Notes: generated from the letters alone by a model not told the origin. DNA of 23,965 nt from CAYURH01 sp964447105 (GCA_964447105.1 CAYURH010000018.1:1-23965), one strand, 5' to 3'. Shown: positions 8,250-15,571, counted from the stretch's first letter. Made by a program: numbers and translations.

Positions 8250-8810
8250 TTAAAACTGTACGTCAGCTGGTTTTTCGGCAGCCTTGCGGTCTTCGACTTC
8301 GAAGAATTCGCGAGTTTTGAAACCAAACATAGCAGCAATGATGTTGCTGGGGAAGGTGCCGATTTTGATATTCAACTCACGAGCAGCACCGTTGTAGAAA
8401 CGGCGGGAGGCCATAATTTTGTCTTCGGTGTCAGTCAATTCAGCTTGCAGCTGTTGGAAGTTTTCGGTAGCGCGCAGTTGTGGGTAGTTTTCGGCTACGG
8501 CAAACAAACTTTTAAGTGTTTGTTCAAACATGTTTTCGGCAGCAGCGGTTTCTTTGACGCCTTTGGCGCTCATCACGCCGGCGCGAGCTTCGGTGACTTT
8601 TTCGAAGACTTCTTTTTCGTGTTTGGCGTAACCTTTGACAGTGTTTACCAGATTAGGAATCAGATCCATGCGGCGCTTTAGCTGCACGGTGATGTCGCTC
8701 CAGGCTTCGTCCACGCGAACTTTTGTTTTAACCAGAGCGTTGTACATACCAGCCACAATCAAGCCCAGCAGCACAACGGCACCGATGATTATCCAAAGTG
8801 TCATATCCAT
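8250..8810 (-). CDS. lemA: LemA family protein
   Basis: A 186-aa protein with one N-terminal membrane helix (residues 4-22, LWIIIGAVVLLGLIVAGMY) followed by a long helical coiled domain. Family features are clear: the VDEAWSDITVQLKRRMDLIPNLVNTV stretch at 33-58, with its RMDLIPNL core, and the EDKIMASRRFYNGAARELN block. The N-out topology would place the helical domain in the cytosol or outside; the family is not settled. Function is poorly known, but it is commonly coupled with HtpX in membrane stress. GGAG lies 8 bases before the first ATG (MDMTL). A TATACT -10 box is at 8838-8843. Confidence 0.95.
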   Translation of the reverse strand: MDMTLWIIIGAVVLLGLIVAGMYNALVKTKVRVDEAWSDITVQLKRRMDLIPNLVNTVKGYAKHEKEVFEKVTEARAGVMSAKGVKETAAAENMFEQTLKSLFAVAENYPQLRATENFQQLQAELTDTEDKIMASRRFYNGAARELNIKIGTFPSNIIAAMFGFKTREFFEVEDRKAAEKPADVQF

Positions 8811-8837
8811 AAAAGAGGCTCCTTATTTGCTACCTGT

Positions 8838-8865
8838 AGTATAACAGGAATACAGAGTCAAACAA
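8838..8865 (-). promoter_or_regulatory. Promoter of the lemA-htpX operon
   Basis: On the minus strand a TATACT -10 box (8838-8843) lies 16 bases after TTGTTT (8860-8865). This gives a 5' leader of about 20 bases containing the lemA Shine-Dalgarno. The -35 match is modest. The promoter overlaps the stop codon of the preceding small membrane-protein gene. Confidence 0.45.
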
Positions 8866-9193
8866 AGATATGGCGCACCGTTGTCGCCAGCCACATTACA
8901 CCAATAGCTATTGCCGCCGTAAATAGCGCAAGTCGCCCGCCGAACGCCATGCCGACTATCACCGCTATGCTCACTATGCCTGCAAGCGCACCCATGATGA
9001 TTGTATAGAGTGACCCCTCGGCCGGGTTGACGGTCGCCCCCGCGATGCACATAGCGATCCCCAGCAAGCCAACAGCCAGAATGGCCAGACGAAAGTCACC
9101 AAGTTTAGCAGCCTCATTGCCAGCGACCGCGGCCCACACTATTCCCGCCACAGCGAGCGCCATCGCAGCTACGAGTCCATCTTTCCAAGTCAT
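8858..9193 (-). CDS. Small four-helix membrane protein
   Basis: A 111-aa hydrophobic protein with four likely membrane helices at about 5-24, 32-54, 62-84 and 88-107. Short polar turns join them. No motif is recognised and the function is unknown. A strong AGGAGGT ribosome binding site 6 bases before the ATG supports translation. It stands alone between ackA and lemA, facing the same way as both. Confidence 0.65.
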   Translation of the reverse strand: MTWKDGLVAAMALAVAGIVWAAVAGNEAAKLGDFRLAILAVGLLGIAMCIAGATVNPAEGSLYTIIMGALAGIVSIAVIVGMAFGGRLALFTAAIAIGVMWLATTVRHIFV

Positions 9194-9248
9194 ATATACC
9201 TCCTGTCATGAGGATGCGCCATCTCGCGATGAGATGCTATGACGTAGG

Positions 9249-10424
9249 TCACTCGAGGCGCGCGGCAGCCGTCTCGTGAGCAATCACCCGCGCCTCGTCG
9301 GAGGGGATCACGAAAACTGGTTTGGAATGGACAAGTTTGCTGACAGTGGTGAGTTTGGTTGGTTCAGTACAGGCGTGATTGGCATCGGTGTCTAGAGCAA
9401 ATTCTAGGTAGTGCAGACGTTCCACAATTCGCTGACGCATGGGTGCCGAACGCATACCCACCGTGCCCGTAAATACCAGCACATCTGCGCCACCCAGTGC
9501 CGCGGCCATGGAGCCGATGGCTTTTTGCACAGTGTAGACATACGTGTCGAGAGCGAGATGCGCCAGATGGTCGTCGCCCGCTTCGCGCTGGAGCAGTTCA
9601 CGAATGTCATCAGAGCCGCCCAGGCCGAGTAGACCGCTCTGCGTGTTTAGATACGTATCGAGCTGGGCGTCGTCAAAATGCAGCGCGTTCTTGAGCGCGG
9701 CGGCCGCCGTAGGGTCGATAGTACCGCTGCGCGTACTCATAACCAGCCCCTCAAGCGGCGAGTAGCCCATGGTGGTGTCTAAGCTTTTACCACCATGCAC
9801 GGCCGTCACGCTGGCGCCGCTCCCCAGGTGAGCAACGATCAGTTTGGCAACTTTGCGGTCACTGGCATGTAATGTCTCCACCACAGACTGCACAGATAAG
9901 CCATGGTAGCCAAATCGTTTGATCTCAAACGCATCTGCGTCGGCCAGCGGCAGACCGTAATTCCAGGCGTAGTCTGGTTTGGTGACATGAAACGCACTGT
10001 CAGACACGCCCACAATCGGCACATCGGCCAACACTTCACGCAAAACATTGAGCTCACCCAGAGTGGCAGCGATATGCAGCGGCGCGCGCGGCCGAAGCGC
10101 TTCCAATCGCCGTACCATTTCGTCGTCGACGTGTCTGTGGCTCAAAAAATAACTACTGGGCGCCACAATACGCAACCCCACGCGCGCAATCGTTTCGCCA
10201 GATTTCAGCAGCGAATGCTCTCTCAGCAGCGACACCACATGTCGCGGTGCGTCTGCCAAATTGTCCACCTGCACCTCTACCCTATGGCCGTTCACACCGC
10301 ACACAATATGCCCATTTTCGAATTCAAAATGTAACTCACCCCGCTGCTCTCGCCCGGCAAAAAGCGCGTATTTACGACTGGCGCTGCCTGGGTTGGCAAC
10401 CAGTATTAACGGCGCCACTGCCAC
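9249..10424 (-). CDS. ackA: Acetate kinase
   Basis: A 391-aa kinase of the ASKHA fold that converts acetyl phosphate and ADP to acetate and ATP in the cytosol. The N-terminal phosphate loop is NPGSASRKYAL (usually NxGSSSxK), and the second signature is MGYSPLEGLVMSTRSGTIDP at about 225-244. Length is normal. The start is a GTG with GGAG 8 bases upstream, inside the end of the phosphoketolase gene; the overlap is 19 bases. A second in-frame GTG two codons later is possible. Together with phosphoketolase it forms the substrate-level ATP step of the bifid-type shunt, and the two are most likely cotranscribed. Confidence 0.96.
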   Translation of the reverse strand: MAVAPLILVANPGSASRKYALFAGREQRGELHFEFENGHIVCGVNGHRVEVQVDNLADAPRHVVSLLREHSLLKSGETIARVGLRIVAPSSYFLSHRHVDDEMVRRLEALRPRAPLHIAATLGELNVLREVLADVPIVGVSDSAFHVTKPDYAWNYGLPLADADAFEIKRFGYHGLSVQSVVETLHASDRKVAKLIVAHLGSGASVTAVHGGKSLDTTMGYSPLEGLVMSTRSGTIDPTAAAALKNALHFDDAQLDTYLNTQSGLLGLGGSDDIRELLQREAGDDHLAHLALDTYVYTVQKAIGSMAAALGGADVLVFTGTVGMRSAPMRQRIVERLHYLEFALDTDANHACTEPTKLTTVSKLVHSKPVFVIPSDEARVIAHETAAARLE

Positions 10425-12748
10425 GCGTCGATCTCCGGCAGGTCGATACCGTGCACTTTTATATATGCCGTATTTTCGTCGATCTTTTGCTGATATTTGG
10501 CGACCAGGTGCTTGCCTTCTTCGTAATTCATGCGGCCACTACTCCCTAATTTTTCAAATACAGCCATGGCCAAATGATACCGACTGGTTTTGTTGCGCAC
10601 ATGCATATCAAATGGCGTGGTGGTGCTGCCGCTTTCTATGTAGCCGCGAATGTCGAACCGTTTGGGGTCGTTGATGTAGTTGAACAGAATCGCTTTGAGC
10701 GTTTCGGGGTAGCCATGAAAATTGCAGATAACCGGCTTGTCGGTGGTGAACGCCATGTCAAAACCTTCTTGTGCCAGGCAAGTACCACCCTGGCCAAACC
10801 CGCAGGTGGTGAGCGACGCAATATTCAGGCAGCGGATGCGCACATCGGGCCATTCAGTCTTTACGATGTCGATTGCTGCCATGATTTCTTTGGTGGGGTA
10901 ATCGCCCGCGCCCACCAACACAATGTCTGGGTCGACATCGGACGCAAACTCCCACGTCATCACCCCTTGGCGAATAGCTTTGCGGGCGAGTTCGGGGGTG
11001 AGCCAGCGCGGTTCCAGGGTTTTGCCGGCCACCAATATGTTGATCTGGCGTGTAGTACCCAGCATGTGCTCCAGCGCGGCCAGAGTAGTGTTGCCGTCGG
11101 CCGGGAAAAACACATCCACAAAATCACCTTGGCGCTGCAGCGCATCGTCGATAAAGCCGGGGTTTTGGTGGCTGAATCCATTGTGGTCTTGTCGCCAGCC
11201 CGAACTTGTCAGAATGTAATTAAATGACGGAATTGATCCGCGCCATTCCACTTCCAGCGACTGGTTCAGAAACTTGGCATATTGGTCCATCATACTCACC
11301 ACGACCTGGATAAACGCCTCATAGCTGGCAAATACCGCGTGCCGGCCAGTCAATATATAGCCCTGAGCCAGCCCCTGCAAACTGTGCTCGCTGAGCATTT
11401 CCATCACCCGGCCGTCGGGCGACATATCTTTGTCCCAATCCATGATGGGCCATTGCCAAGCGCGTTTGGTTACGGTAAAGACTTGGTCCAGCTTGTTTGA
11501 ATACGTTTCGTCGGGCGACATCATGCGGAAATTACGGCTGTCTTGGTTGCGCTTGAACACTTCGGTCAGGAACAGCCCGGCGCGGCGCATACTACTGCTG
11601 CCCACCGTGCCGGGGGTGGTGGCGTCTTCGGCAAAATCTTCGGCTTTTGGCAAATCGAGGGGTTTGTAAACAGGTTCGCCGCCCAGTGCGTGTTTGGTCA
11701 TGCCCAAACGTTTGGCTGGATCTTCAGGGAAGATATCATGCACAAAATCACCAAAGCCATGTTCGGCGCTTAACAATTCGCCAATATTATATGAATGCAG
11801 CCAGTCGTTGAGGAGATGCAACTGATTCTCGTTGGACTTGGCTTCGGTAAGCACCACTTGGTGGCTCAGGCAGTTGCCTTCGATTTTTTGGCCGTCTAGT
11901 TCTTTTACACCACCCCAGCCTTTCAGGGTGCGCATGATAATCATGGGCAGGCGTTCAGATGTTTTATCACCGGCGCGCACTTTTTGAATGGTTTCATGCG
12001 CCCAGTCCATGGCTTCGAGCATTTTCTGATGTGGATCAGCGTCGTCGAGTGTTGCGTCGACAATGCGAGGGTGGTAGCCGTAGCCAGTAAACAGCGACAT
12101 GAGTTCAAAATCACTCATGCGGCCAAATAATGTTGGTGCCGAAATCTTGTAGCCATTGAGGTGCAAAATAGGTAGTACTACGCCGTCGGTTTGCGGATTG
12201 AGCAGCTTGTTGAGGTGCCAGGCCGTAGCCGTAGGCCCTGTCTCGGCTTCGCCATCACCCACCAAACAAGCCACCACCAGGTCGGGGTTGTCCATGGCTG
12301 CGCCATAGCTAGTGGATAGCGAATACCCCAATTCACCACCCTCCAGAATTACCCCTGGCGTGCCTGGGTTGCTATGACTCGGGAATCCATACGGCCAACT
12401 AAACTGGCGACACATCGTGGCGATGCCATCCATAGTTTGCGGCACGTTAGGATAGAAATGTGTCAATGTACCTTCGAGAAACAAATTCGCCTGCAGCGCC
12501 GGAAACGCATGGCCCGGGCCCAATACAAACATCATGTCTTGGTTGTATTTTTTGGCGTAGCGGCTCAGGTGAGCGTAGGCAAAGTTCACTCCCGGCCCAC
12601 TCCCCCAATGCCCCAACAAACGCGGTTTGACATCATCAAATGTCAGGTCGCGATCCATCAAAAAATTATCTTGCAAAAAAATCTGCGCCGCCGTCAGATA
12701 ATTGGCCGCTCGCATATATGCCCGAAGTGAATCTAATTCGTCGCCCAT
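10406..12748 (-). CDS. xfp: Xylulose-5-phosphate/fructose-6-phosphate phosphoketolase
   Basis: A 780-aa thiamine-diphosphate enzyme that splits xylulose-5-P (and often fructose-6-P) with phosphate to give acetyl phosphate and glyceraldehyde-3-P (or erythrose-4-P). Family marks include HWGSGPGVNF at 48-57, GPGHAFPA near 78, the ThDP/Mg motif GDGEAETGP near 164 and the SHQNPGF stretch in the C-terminal half. Length is normal for the family. The start is chosen at MGDELDS because the upstream part of the open frame shows no family similarity and contains the promoter. The acetyl phosphate goes to AckA, encoded next with a 19-base overlap. The promoter region contains a CRP-type palindrome. Confidence 0.96.
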   Translation of the reverse strand: MGDELDSLRAYMRAANYLTAAQIFLQDNFLMDRDLTFDDVKPRLLGHWGSGPGVNFAYAHLSRYAKKYNQDMMFVLGPGHAFPALQANLFLEGTLTHFYPNVPQTMDGIATMCRQFSWPYGFPSHSNPGTPGVILEGGELGYSLSTSYGAAMDNPDLVVACLVGDGEAETGPTATAWHLNKLLNPQTDGVVLPILHLNGYKISAPTLFGRMSDFELMSLFTGYGYHPRIVDATLDDADPHQKMLEAMDWAHETIQKVRAGDKTSERLPMIIMRTLKGWGGVKELDGQKIEGNCLSHQVVLTEAKSNENQLHLLNDWLHSYNIGELLSAEHGFGDFVHDIFPEDPAKRLGMTKHALGGEPVYKPLDLPKAEDFAEDATTPGTVGSSSMRRAGLFLTEVFKRNQDSRNFRMMSPDETYSNKLDQVFTVTKRAWQWPIMDWDKDMSPDGRVMEMLSEHSLQGLAQGYILTGRHAVFASYEAFIQVVVSMMDQYAKFLNQSLEVEWRGSIPSFNYILTSSGWRQDHNGFSHQNPGFIDDALQRQGDFVDVFFPADGNTTLAALEHMLGTTRQINILVAGKTLEPRWLTPELARKAIRQGVMTWEFASDVDPDIVLVGAGDYPTKEIMAAIDIVKTEWPDVRIRCLNIASLTTCGFGQGGTCLAQEGFDMAFTTDKPVICNFHGYPETLKAILFNYINDPKRFDIRGYIESGSTTTPFDMHVRNKTSRYHLAMAVFEKLGSSGRMNYEEGKHLVAKYQQKIDENTAYIKVHGIDLPEIDAWQWRR

Positions 12749-12761
12749 ATTACTTATGTTT

Positions 12762-12789
12762 ATTGTAGCTCGATTGCTCCAACTTACAA
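12762..12789 (-). promoter_or_regulatory. Promoter of xfp-ackA
   Basis: On the minus strand TTGTAA (12784-12789) and TACAAT (12762-12767) are separated by 16 bases. The expected start near 12755 leaves a leader of only about 7 bases with no Shine-Dalgarno. The CRP-type palindrome ends one base upstream of the -35 box, the class II activator position. Confidence 0.5.
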
Positions 12790-12790
12790 C

Positions 12791-12806
12791 TGTGATGTAT
12801 GTCACA
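12791..12806. promoter_or_regulatory. CRP/FNR-type operator shared by xfp-ackA and VKOR
   Basis: TGTGATGTATGTCACA is a perfect TGTGA-N6-TCACA match, the Escherichia coli CRP consensus half-sites with correct spacing. It is centred about 42-44 bases upstream of the predicted starts of both divergent genes. The Crp/Fnr protein encoded nearby (13484-14128) has the recognition helix RETVNR, which in CRP reads TGTGA. Dual activation is inferred. Confidence 0.7.
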
Positions 12807-12828
12807 CACGCCATACCAGCCACGCGCG

Positions 12829-12834
12829 TATACT
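12829..12834 (+). promoter_or_regulatory. -10 box of VKOR (leaderless)
   Basis: TATACT is followed by six bases and the ATG. There is no -35 box at 17 bases, which fits a promoter that depends on the upstream CRP-type site, and no Shine-Dalgarno. Confidence 0.45.
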
Positions 12835-12840
12835 GCCAGC

Positions 12841-13407
12841 ATGAAACAACGCATTCTCTATAGGATCATGCTGGCTGGTGGCGTCATCGGCATGGTGGCT
12901 GCATTTCTGCAGACACTTGAAAAATTAGTGCTCATCGCCAACAAAGACGCGGTGTTACCCTGCAACCTGAGCAGCGTATTTAGCTGCTCCACCGTGCTTA
13001 ATGCGTGGCAGAGTTCGGTGTTTGGGTTTCCGAATTCCATCATGTGTCTGACATTATTTACCATTTTTGCCAGTATTGCCCTGGCTGGCGCGAGCGGCGG
13101 CACGTTGGTGCGCGGTTTGCGGTTGAGCATACAAGGCTTGTCGCTATTTACACTCGGATTCGCCCTGTGGTTTCTGTGGCAAAGCACCTATATTATTGGT
13201 GCGCTGTGTATATTCTGTTTGTTCTGTTTTGCAGGACTACTCGCTGTAAACTGGGCGTGGCTACGCATAAACGCCAGCGACGCGCCAATCGGCGGGCATG
13301 GGCGGGCAATATTGAGCAAGGCCATCCAAAACGGATACGATACAGTGGGCTGGCTGATACTTGGGGCCATAGTGGCACTTGCCATGATCGTGCGTTTTTA
13401 TTCATGA
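12841..13407 (+). CDS. Vitamin K epoxide reductase (VKOR) family protein
   Basis: A 188-aa membrane protein that would pass electrons from extracytoplasmic thiols to quinone and so support disulfide bond formation. The active CxxC is C123-I-F-C126 in a membrane helix, and the loop pair is C41 and C49 (PCNLSSVFSC). About five membrane helices are visible. No thioredoxin domain is fused, so a separate partner would be needed. The frame is open further upstream, but the ATG at 12841 follows the TATACT box by six bases and places the first helix normally. It is divergent from xfp and shares its CRP-type operator. Confidence 0.85.
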   Translation: MKQRILYRIMLAGGVIGMVAAFLQTLEKLVLIANKDAVLPCNLSSVFSCSTVLNAWQSSVFGFPNSIMCLTLFTIFASIALAGASGGTLVRGLRLSIQGLSLFTLGFALWFLWQSTYIIGALCIFCLFCFAGLLAVNWAWLRINASDAPIGGHGRAILSKAIQNGYDTVGWLILGAIVALAMIVRFYS

Positions 13408-13472
13408 TGTGGTGCAAAACTCGCATACAACACTCCTTGTCACTAGCGTAGCGCGCTAAGCCCAATCACACC

Positions 13473-13488
13473 TATGATCTACATCACA
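13473..13488. promoter_or_regulatory. Second, weaker CRP-type site
   Basis: TATGATCTACATCACA matches TGTGA-N6-TCACA at 9 of 10 positions. It overlaps the stop of the Crp/Fnr-family gene, in the convergent gap after VKOR, and no promoter is evident beside it. It may be chance or may serve an unseen RNA. Confidence 0.25.
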
Positions 13489-14128
13489 GGTTATCACCCA
13501 GTTGTGCTTGAAGTGCGGCTAGGTCTTTAATACACAAAGCGCCTTGCCTAATCTCGACCAGGCCAGATTGTTTAAATGCTTGCAGGACACGGTTGACCGT
13601 TTCGCGCGCCAAGCCGCTACGACTGGCGATGTCACCTTCGTTGAGACGAATCACAATCTGCCCGTCGGCTTGTATTTCACCAAAGCGCTGCGCAGCATTC
13701 ATGAGTTCAAATAACAGCCGATGCTTGGCGTCGCCACCCATCAGGTGCGCCATGCGACGCAGCACACCGTCGGTACCGCGATACACACGCGAAAGCAGGT
13801 CGTACATAACGTCGGGATTATGCCGCAAAAACTCTACCACTTCGTCAGCCGGTGCCACACGCACCGTGGTATGCGCGGCGGCTTCGAAATAATATCGATT
13901 GTGCGTTTGATTAATCGCCCACGACATAGGAAAAAACGCGCCAGGCTTAAACACATTTACCACCACCTCATTGCCGTTGGCTGCGATGTCGTACTGCGTT
14001 ACCAAGCCGCTCACCAAATAAAACACCCCGGCCGGCTGTTGCTCGCCGCGAATCAACACGTCACCTCGCTCATAGTGACGCTCAGGAAAAGGAGTAAAAA
14101 ACGACGAAACGTGGCTCGCGATATTCAT
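13484..14128 (-). CDS. Crp/Fnr-family transcription regulator
   Basis: A 214-aa regulator. Residues about 1-120 form the cyclic-nucleotide-binding-type beta barrel (GVFYLVSGLV, GAFFPMSW). A dimer helix follows, then a winged helix whose turn reads LNEGDIASRSGLARETVNRVLQAF. The RETVNR recognition helix is the CRP form that contacts TGTGA. The N-terminal FNR Cys cluster is absent, and the cAMP-binding PBC sequence (RxxS) is not obvious, so the effector is unknown. The start is the second Met (MNIASH): CATACT lies six bases before it and there is no Shine-Dalgarno, so it is probably leaderless. A weak palindrome in the same place (14130-14145) suggests self-control. Confidence 0.88.
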   Translation of the reverse strand: MNIASHVSSFFTPFPERHYERGDVLIRGEQQPAGVFYLVSGLVTQYDIAANGNEVVVNVFKPGAFFPMSWAINQTHNRYYFEAAAHTTVRVAPADEVVEFLRHNPDVMYDLLSRVYRGTDGVLRRMAHLMGGDAKHRLLFELMNAAQRFGEIQADGQIVIRLNEGDIASRSGLARETVNRVLQAFKQSGLVEIRQGALCIKDLAALQAQLGDNL

Positions 14129-14129
14129 A

Positions 14130-14145
14130 TGTACAGTATGGCACA
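14130..14145. promoter_or_regulatory. Possible autoregulatory site overlapping the crp-like gene promoter
   Basis: TGTACAGTATGGCACA has the TGTnn-N6-nnACA symmetry of the CRP-type operator (7 of 10 positions). It covers the CATACT -10 box of the regulator's own gene, where a bound protein would block transcription. The match is weak. Confidence 0.25.
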
Positions 14146-14167
14146 TATCATCTGTTAGCTATAGTGT

Positions 14168-14210
14168 CCACCTCTGTTATATTTCATAACAACAGAGGTG
14201 GATCAGAGGT
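14168..14210 (+). repeat. Inverted repeat plus direct copy of CAGAGGT upstream of the lipoprotein promoter
   Basis: CCACCTCTGTT (14168-14178) and AACAGAGGTGG (14191-14201) form an 11-bp inverted repeat with a 12-base loop. CAGAGGT recurs directly at 14204-14210, ending 8 bases before the -35 box of the next gene. With no T run it is a poor terminator. Three copies of one heptamer ahead of a strong promoter look like regulator binding sites. Confidence 0.45.
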
Positions 14211-14218
14211 GAAAAGTA

Positions 14219-14247
14219 TTGACTTTTTAAGCATAAGGTTATATAAT
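14219..14247 (+). promoter_or_regulatory. Strong sigma-70-type promoter of the lipoprotein gene
   Basis: TTGACT (14219-14224), a 17-base spacer and a perfect TATAAT (14242-14247). This is one of the best promoters in the window. The expected start is near 14254. Confidence 0.8.
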
Positions 14248-14256
14248 GCAAACATT

Positions 14257-14279
14257 GTCAGCCCGTCCCCTGGGCTGAC
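14257..14279 (+). other. Stem-loop at the 5' end of the lipoprotein mRNA
   Basis: GTCAGCCC pairs perfectly with GGGCTGAC around a 7-base loop. It starts about 3 bases after the predicted transcription start and ends about 12 bases before the AGGAG site. Known 5' stem-loops of this sort protect mRNA from decay; here that role is inferred. Confidence 0.55.
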
Positions 14280-14299
14280 TCGGATGAAAGTAGGAGCAA

Positions 14300-14842
14300 A
14301 TGGGAATTCGCCGCTGGCTGGCCGCACTCGCGTTGGCCGCCGTCGCCACGGGCCTCACGGCCTGCAGCACCGGTACCACGCCGGACACGACCAGCACGGT
14401 CGCCGCGCCGACCACCGACAGCTACACCGACCCGGACGATGCGTTCATCGGTGTGACGACCGCCTGCCTGCGCTTCGGCGCCGACAAGCCGATGAACTGC
14501 TCGGCGGCGCACTACGTGCTGCCGCTGGACGAGCCCACGATCTGGACCAACAGCGGCGAGGGCAAGGTCACCGACCGCCCCTGCCTCCCCGTTGGCCTCA
14601 CGGTCACCTCGAAGCAGAACAGCGACGGCTCGTGGATCGTCACCGCCAAGAACACCAACAAGGCCACCACGATCCTGGGGTTCACCCCGGGCGACTGGCG
14701 GGACAACGGTGAACAGGTGGACGTCCTCCACGCCTCACCCTACAAGCTCCCGGCCGGCAGCGTCAGCGTGGCGATCCACGTCGATACGCCCGGCCGGAGC
14801 ACGACGGACAAGGCCGCCAACCCCGACCTCTGGGCCTGCTAG
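14300..14842 (+). CDS. GC-rich secreted lipoprotein of unknown function
   Basis: A 180-aa protein with a lipoprotein signal: MGIRR, a hydrophobic stretch, then the lipobox LTAC with the lipidated Cys at residue 22. A short Thr/Ser/Pro/Asp-rich tether follows. The mature part has four or more Cys (TAC, MNC, RPC, final WAC), so disulfides are likely once outside; VKOR is encoded close by. I do not recognise the domain. AGGAG stands 5 bases before the ATG. The coding sequence is far richer in G and C, especially at third codon positions, than the neighbouring genes, resembling actinobacterial genes. It stands alone with its own promoter and terminators, which suggests lateral transfer. Confidence 0.8.
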   Translation: MGIRRWLAALALAAVATGLTACSTGTTPDTTSTVAAPTTDSYTDPDDAFIGVTTACLRFGADKPMNCSAAHYVLPLDEPTIWTNSGEGKVTDRPCLPVGLTVTSKQNSDGSWIVTAKNTNKATTILGFTPGDWRDNGEQVDVLHASPYKLPAGSVSVAIHVDTPGRSTTDKAANPDLWAC

Positions 14843-14854
14843 TCATCCGACGCA

Positions 14855-14895
14855 GGGCGGGCACATGACCGGTTTTCCGGCCCCAGTGTCCGCCC
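14855..14895 (+). terminator. GC-rich hairpin after the lipoprotein gene
   Basis: GGGCGGGCAC and GTGTCCGCCC form a 10-bp stem with one G-T pair, and inside it CCGG-TTTT-CCGG can form a second stem. There is no T tract, the type often seen at gene ends in high-GC actinobacteria. It probably came in with the gene. Confidence 0.5.
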
Positions 14896-14914
14896 CGCGG
14901 AAGATCAAGTCACC

Positions 14915-14936
14915 AATCGCCAACAGGCGATTTTTT
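14915..14936 (+). terminator. Rho-independent terminator
   Basis: AATCGCC and GGCGATT form a 7-bp stem with the tetraloop AACA, running straight into six Ts. It is a standard terminator, 20 bases after the GC-rich hairpin, and ends the lipoprotein transcript. Confidence 0.85.
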
Positions 14937-14954
14937 GTTACTCTTATTTGAAGC

Positions 14955-15077
14955 TATAATCCTGCAATCAGTCCGCCAGCTCGACGACCGTACAGCCGAC
15001 GACAAACATATGGGTGATTTTGTGCGGGTTTAGCGCAAACCAGCCTCATAAAACAGCCAGCAAGCGCTGGCTGTTTT
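14955..15077 (+). ncRNA. Candidate small RNA unit between two terminators
   Basis: A TATAAT box (14955-14960) follows the previous terminator, and a strong terminator closes the unit at 15050-15077, giving a transcript of about 110 bases. No protein longer than a few codons fits (one frame reads MGDFVRV). GGTTT and AAACC around 15028-15040 can form a small hairpin, and the region before it is C- and G-rich. The -35 is weak (TTTTTG or TTGTTA at a poor distance). No known RNA family is recognised. Apart from this unit I see no gene from 14937 to 15116. Confidence 0.3.
15050..15077 (+). terminator. Rho-independent terminator
   Basis: AAAACAGCCAGC and GCTGGCTGTTTT form a perfect 12-bp stem with the loop AAGC, followed by ATTTT. 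It can act on the plus strand and, because of the leading As, on the minus strand too. Confidence 0.85.
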
Positions 15078-15116
15078 ATTTTGGCCTTTGGGGCTAAGCG
15101 CACATACTCCTAACTA

Positions 15117-15145
15117 TTGCCACAAATACATATAGAGTTTATAAT
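15117..15145 (+). promoter_or_regulatory. Sigma-70-type promoter of the small membrane-protein gene
   Basis: TTGCCA (15117-15122), a 17-base spacer and a perfect TATAAT (15140-15145), with an expected start near 15152. Confidence 0.7.
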
Positions 15146-15153
15146 ATGACTAC

Positions 15154-15172
15154 TCGTAATCGCCGGTTACGA
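15154..15172 (+). other. Stem-loop at the 5' end of the small membrane-protein mRNA
   Basis: TCGTAA pairs with TTACGA around TCGCCGG, and the stem can extend by a wobble pair. It begins about 2-3 bases after the predicted transcription start, as at the lipoprotein gene and at the 249-aa gene. Confidence 0.45.
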
Positions 15173-15200
15173 TATGGTGAGACTTTACGCTGGAGTAACC

Positions 15201-15404
15201 ATGGCTGCTCTGTTTAAGATAGGGACCGGGCTCGCTGGCCTAGGTATCCTATGCCTGCTGGTCAACGGATCATACTTGTTGATACACGGCCACAACGTAT
15301 CGGTAGTTGACATCCACGCCGACACCGTAGGCGGGATCGTGGTCGGCGTAGGGCTCATTACTCTGGGCTGGCCGCTTGCCAAGATTGGCTACCGATCCCT
15401 ATAA
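15201..15404 (+). CDS. Small two-helix membrane protein
   Basis: A 67-aa protein with two membrane helices at about 4-28 (including GLGILCLLVNGSYLLI) and 43-60 (GGIVVGVGLITLGWPLA), joined by a polar loop with His and Asp. I recognise no family. GGAG 6 bases before the ATG decides this start; an in-frame ATG nine codons earlier (15174) lacks a site and lies right behind the 5' stem-loop. It stands alone between a promoter and a later hairpin (15418-15444, GGGGATG with CATCCCC). From there to 15530 I see nothing coding. Confidence 0.6.
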   Translation: MAALFKIGTGLAGLGILCLLVNGSYLLIHGHNVSVVDIHADTVGGIVVGVGLITLGWPLAKIGYRSL

Positions 15405-15529
15405 TGCACCTACTACCGGGGATGTCCATCGACGATTCATCCCCCAACGCGTAAAGTTTCACTGCTACTTTGTACTTATATATGGGGGGCAGATTTTGCC
15501 ACAACACGGGTTATGTCTCAAACATCTAA

Positions 15530-15571
15530 CCAAAGTAAAACCCCAGGCTATTACCTGGGGTTTTACTTTGG
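15530..15571. terminator. Bidirectional terminator, 18-bp perfect stem
   Basis: CCAAAGTAAAACCCCAGG and its exact complement flank the loop CTATTA. T-rich arms at both ends let it work on either strand. It ends tRNA-Leu transcription from the right, and its last bases coincide with the encoded CCA of that tRNA. Confidence 0.85.

Noticed and set aside
14168..14201. Rho-independent terminator between the regulator and the lipoprotein gene
   Set aside because: No T run follows the stem on either strand, and the loop is long; a binding-site role fits better.
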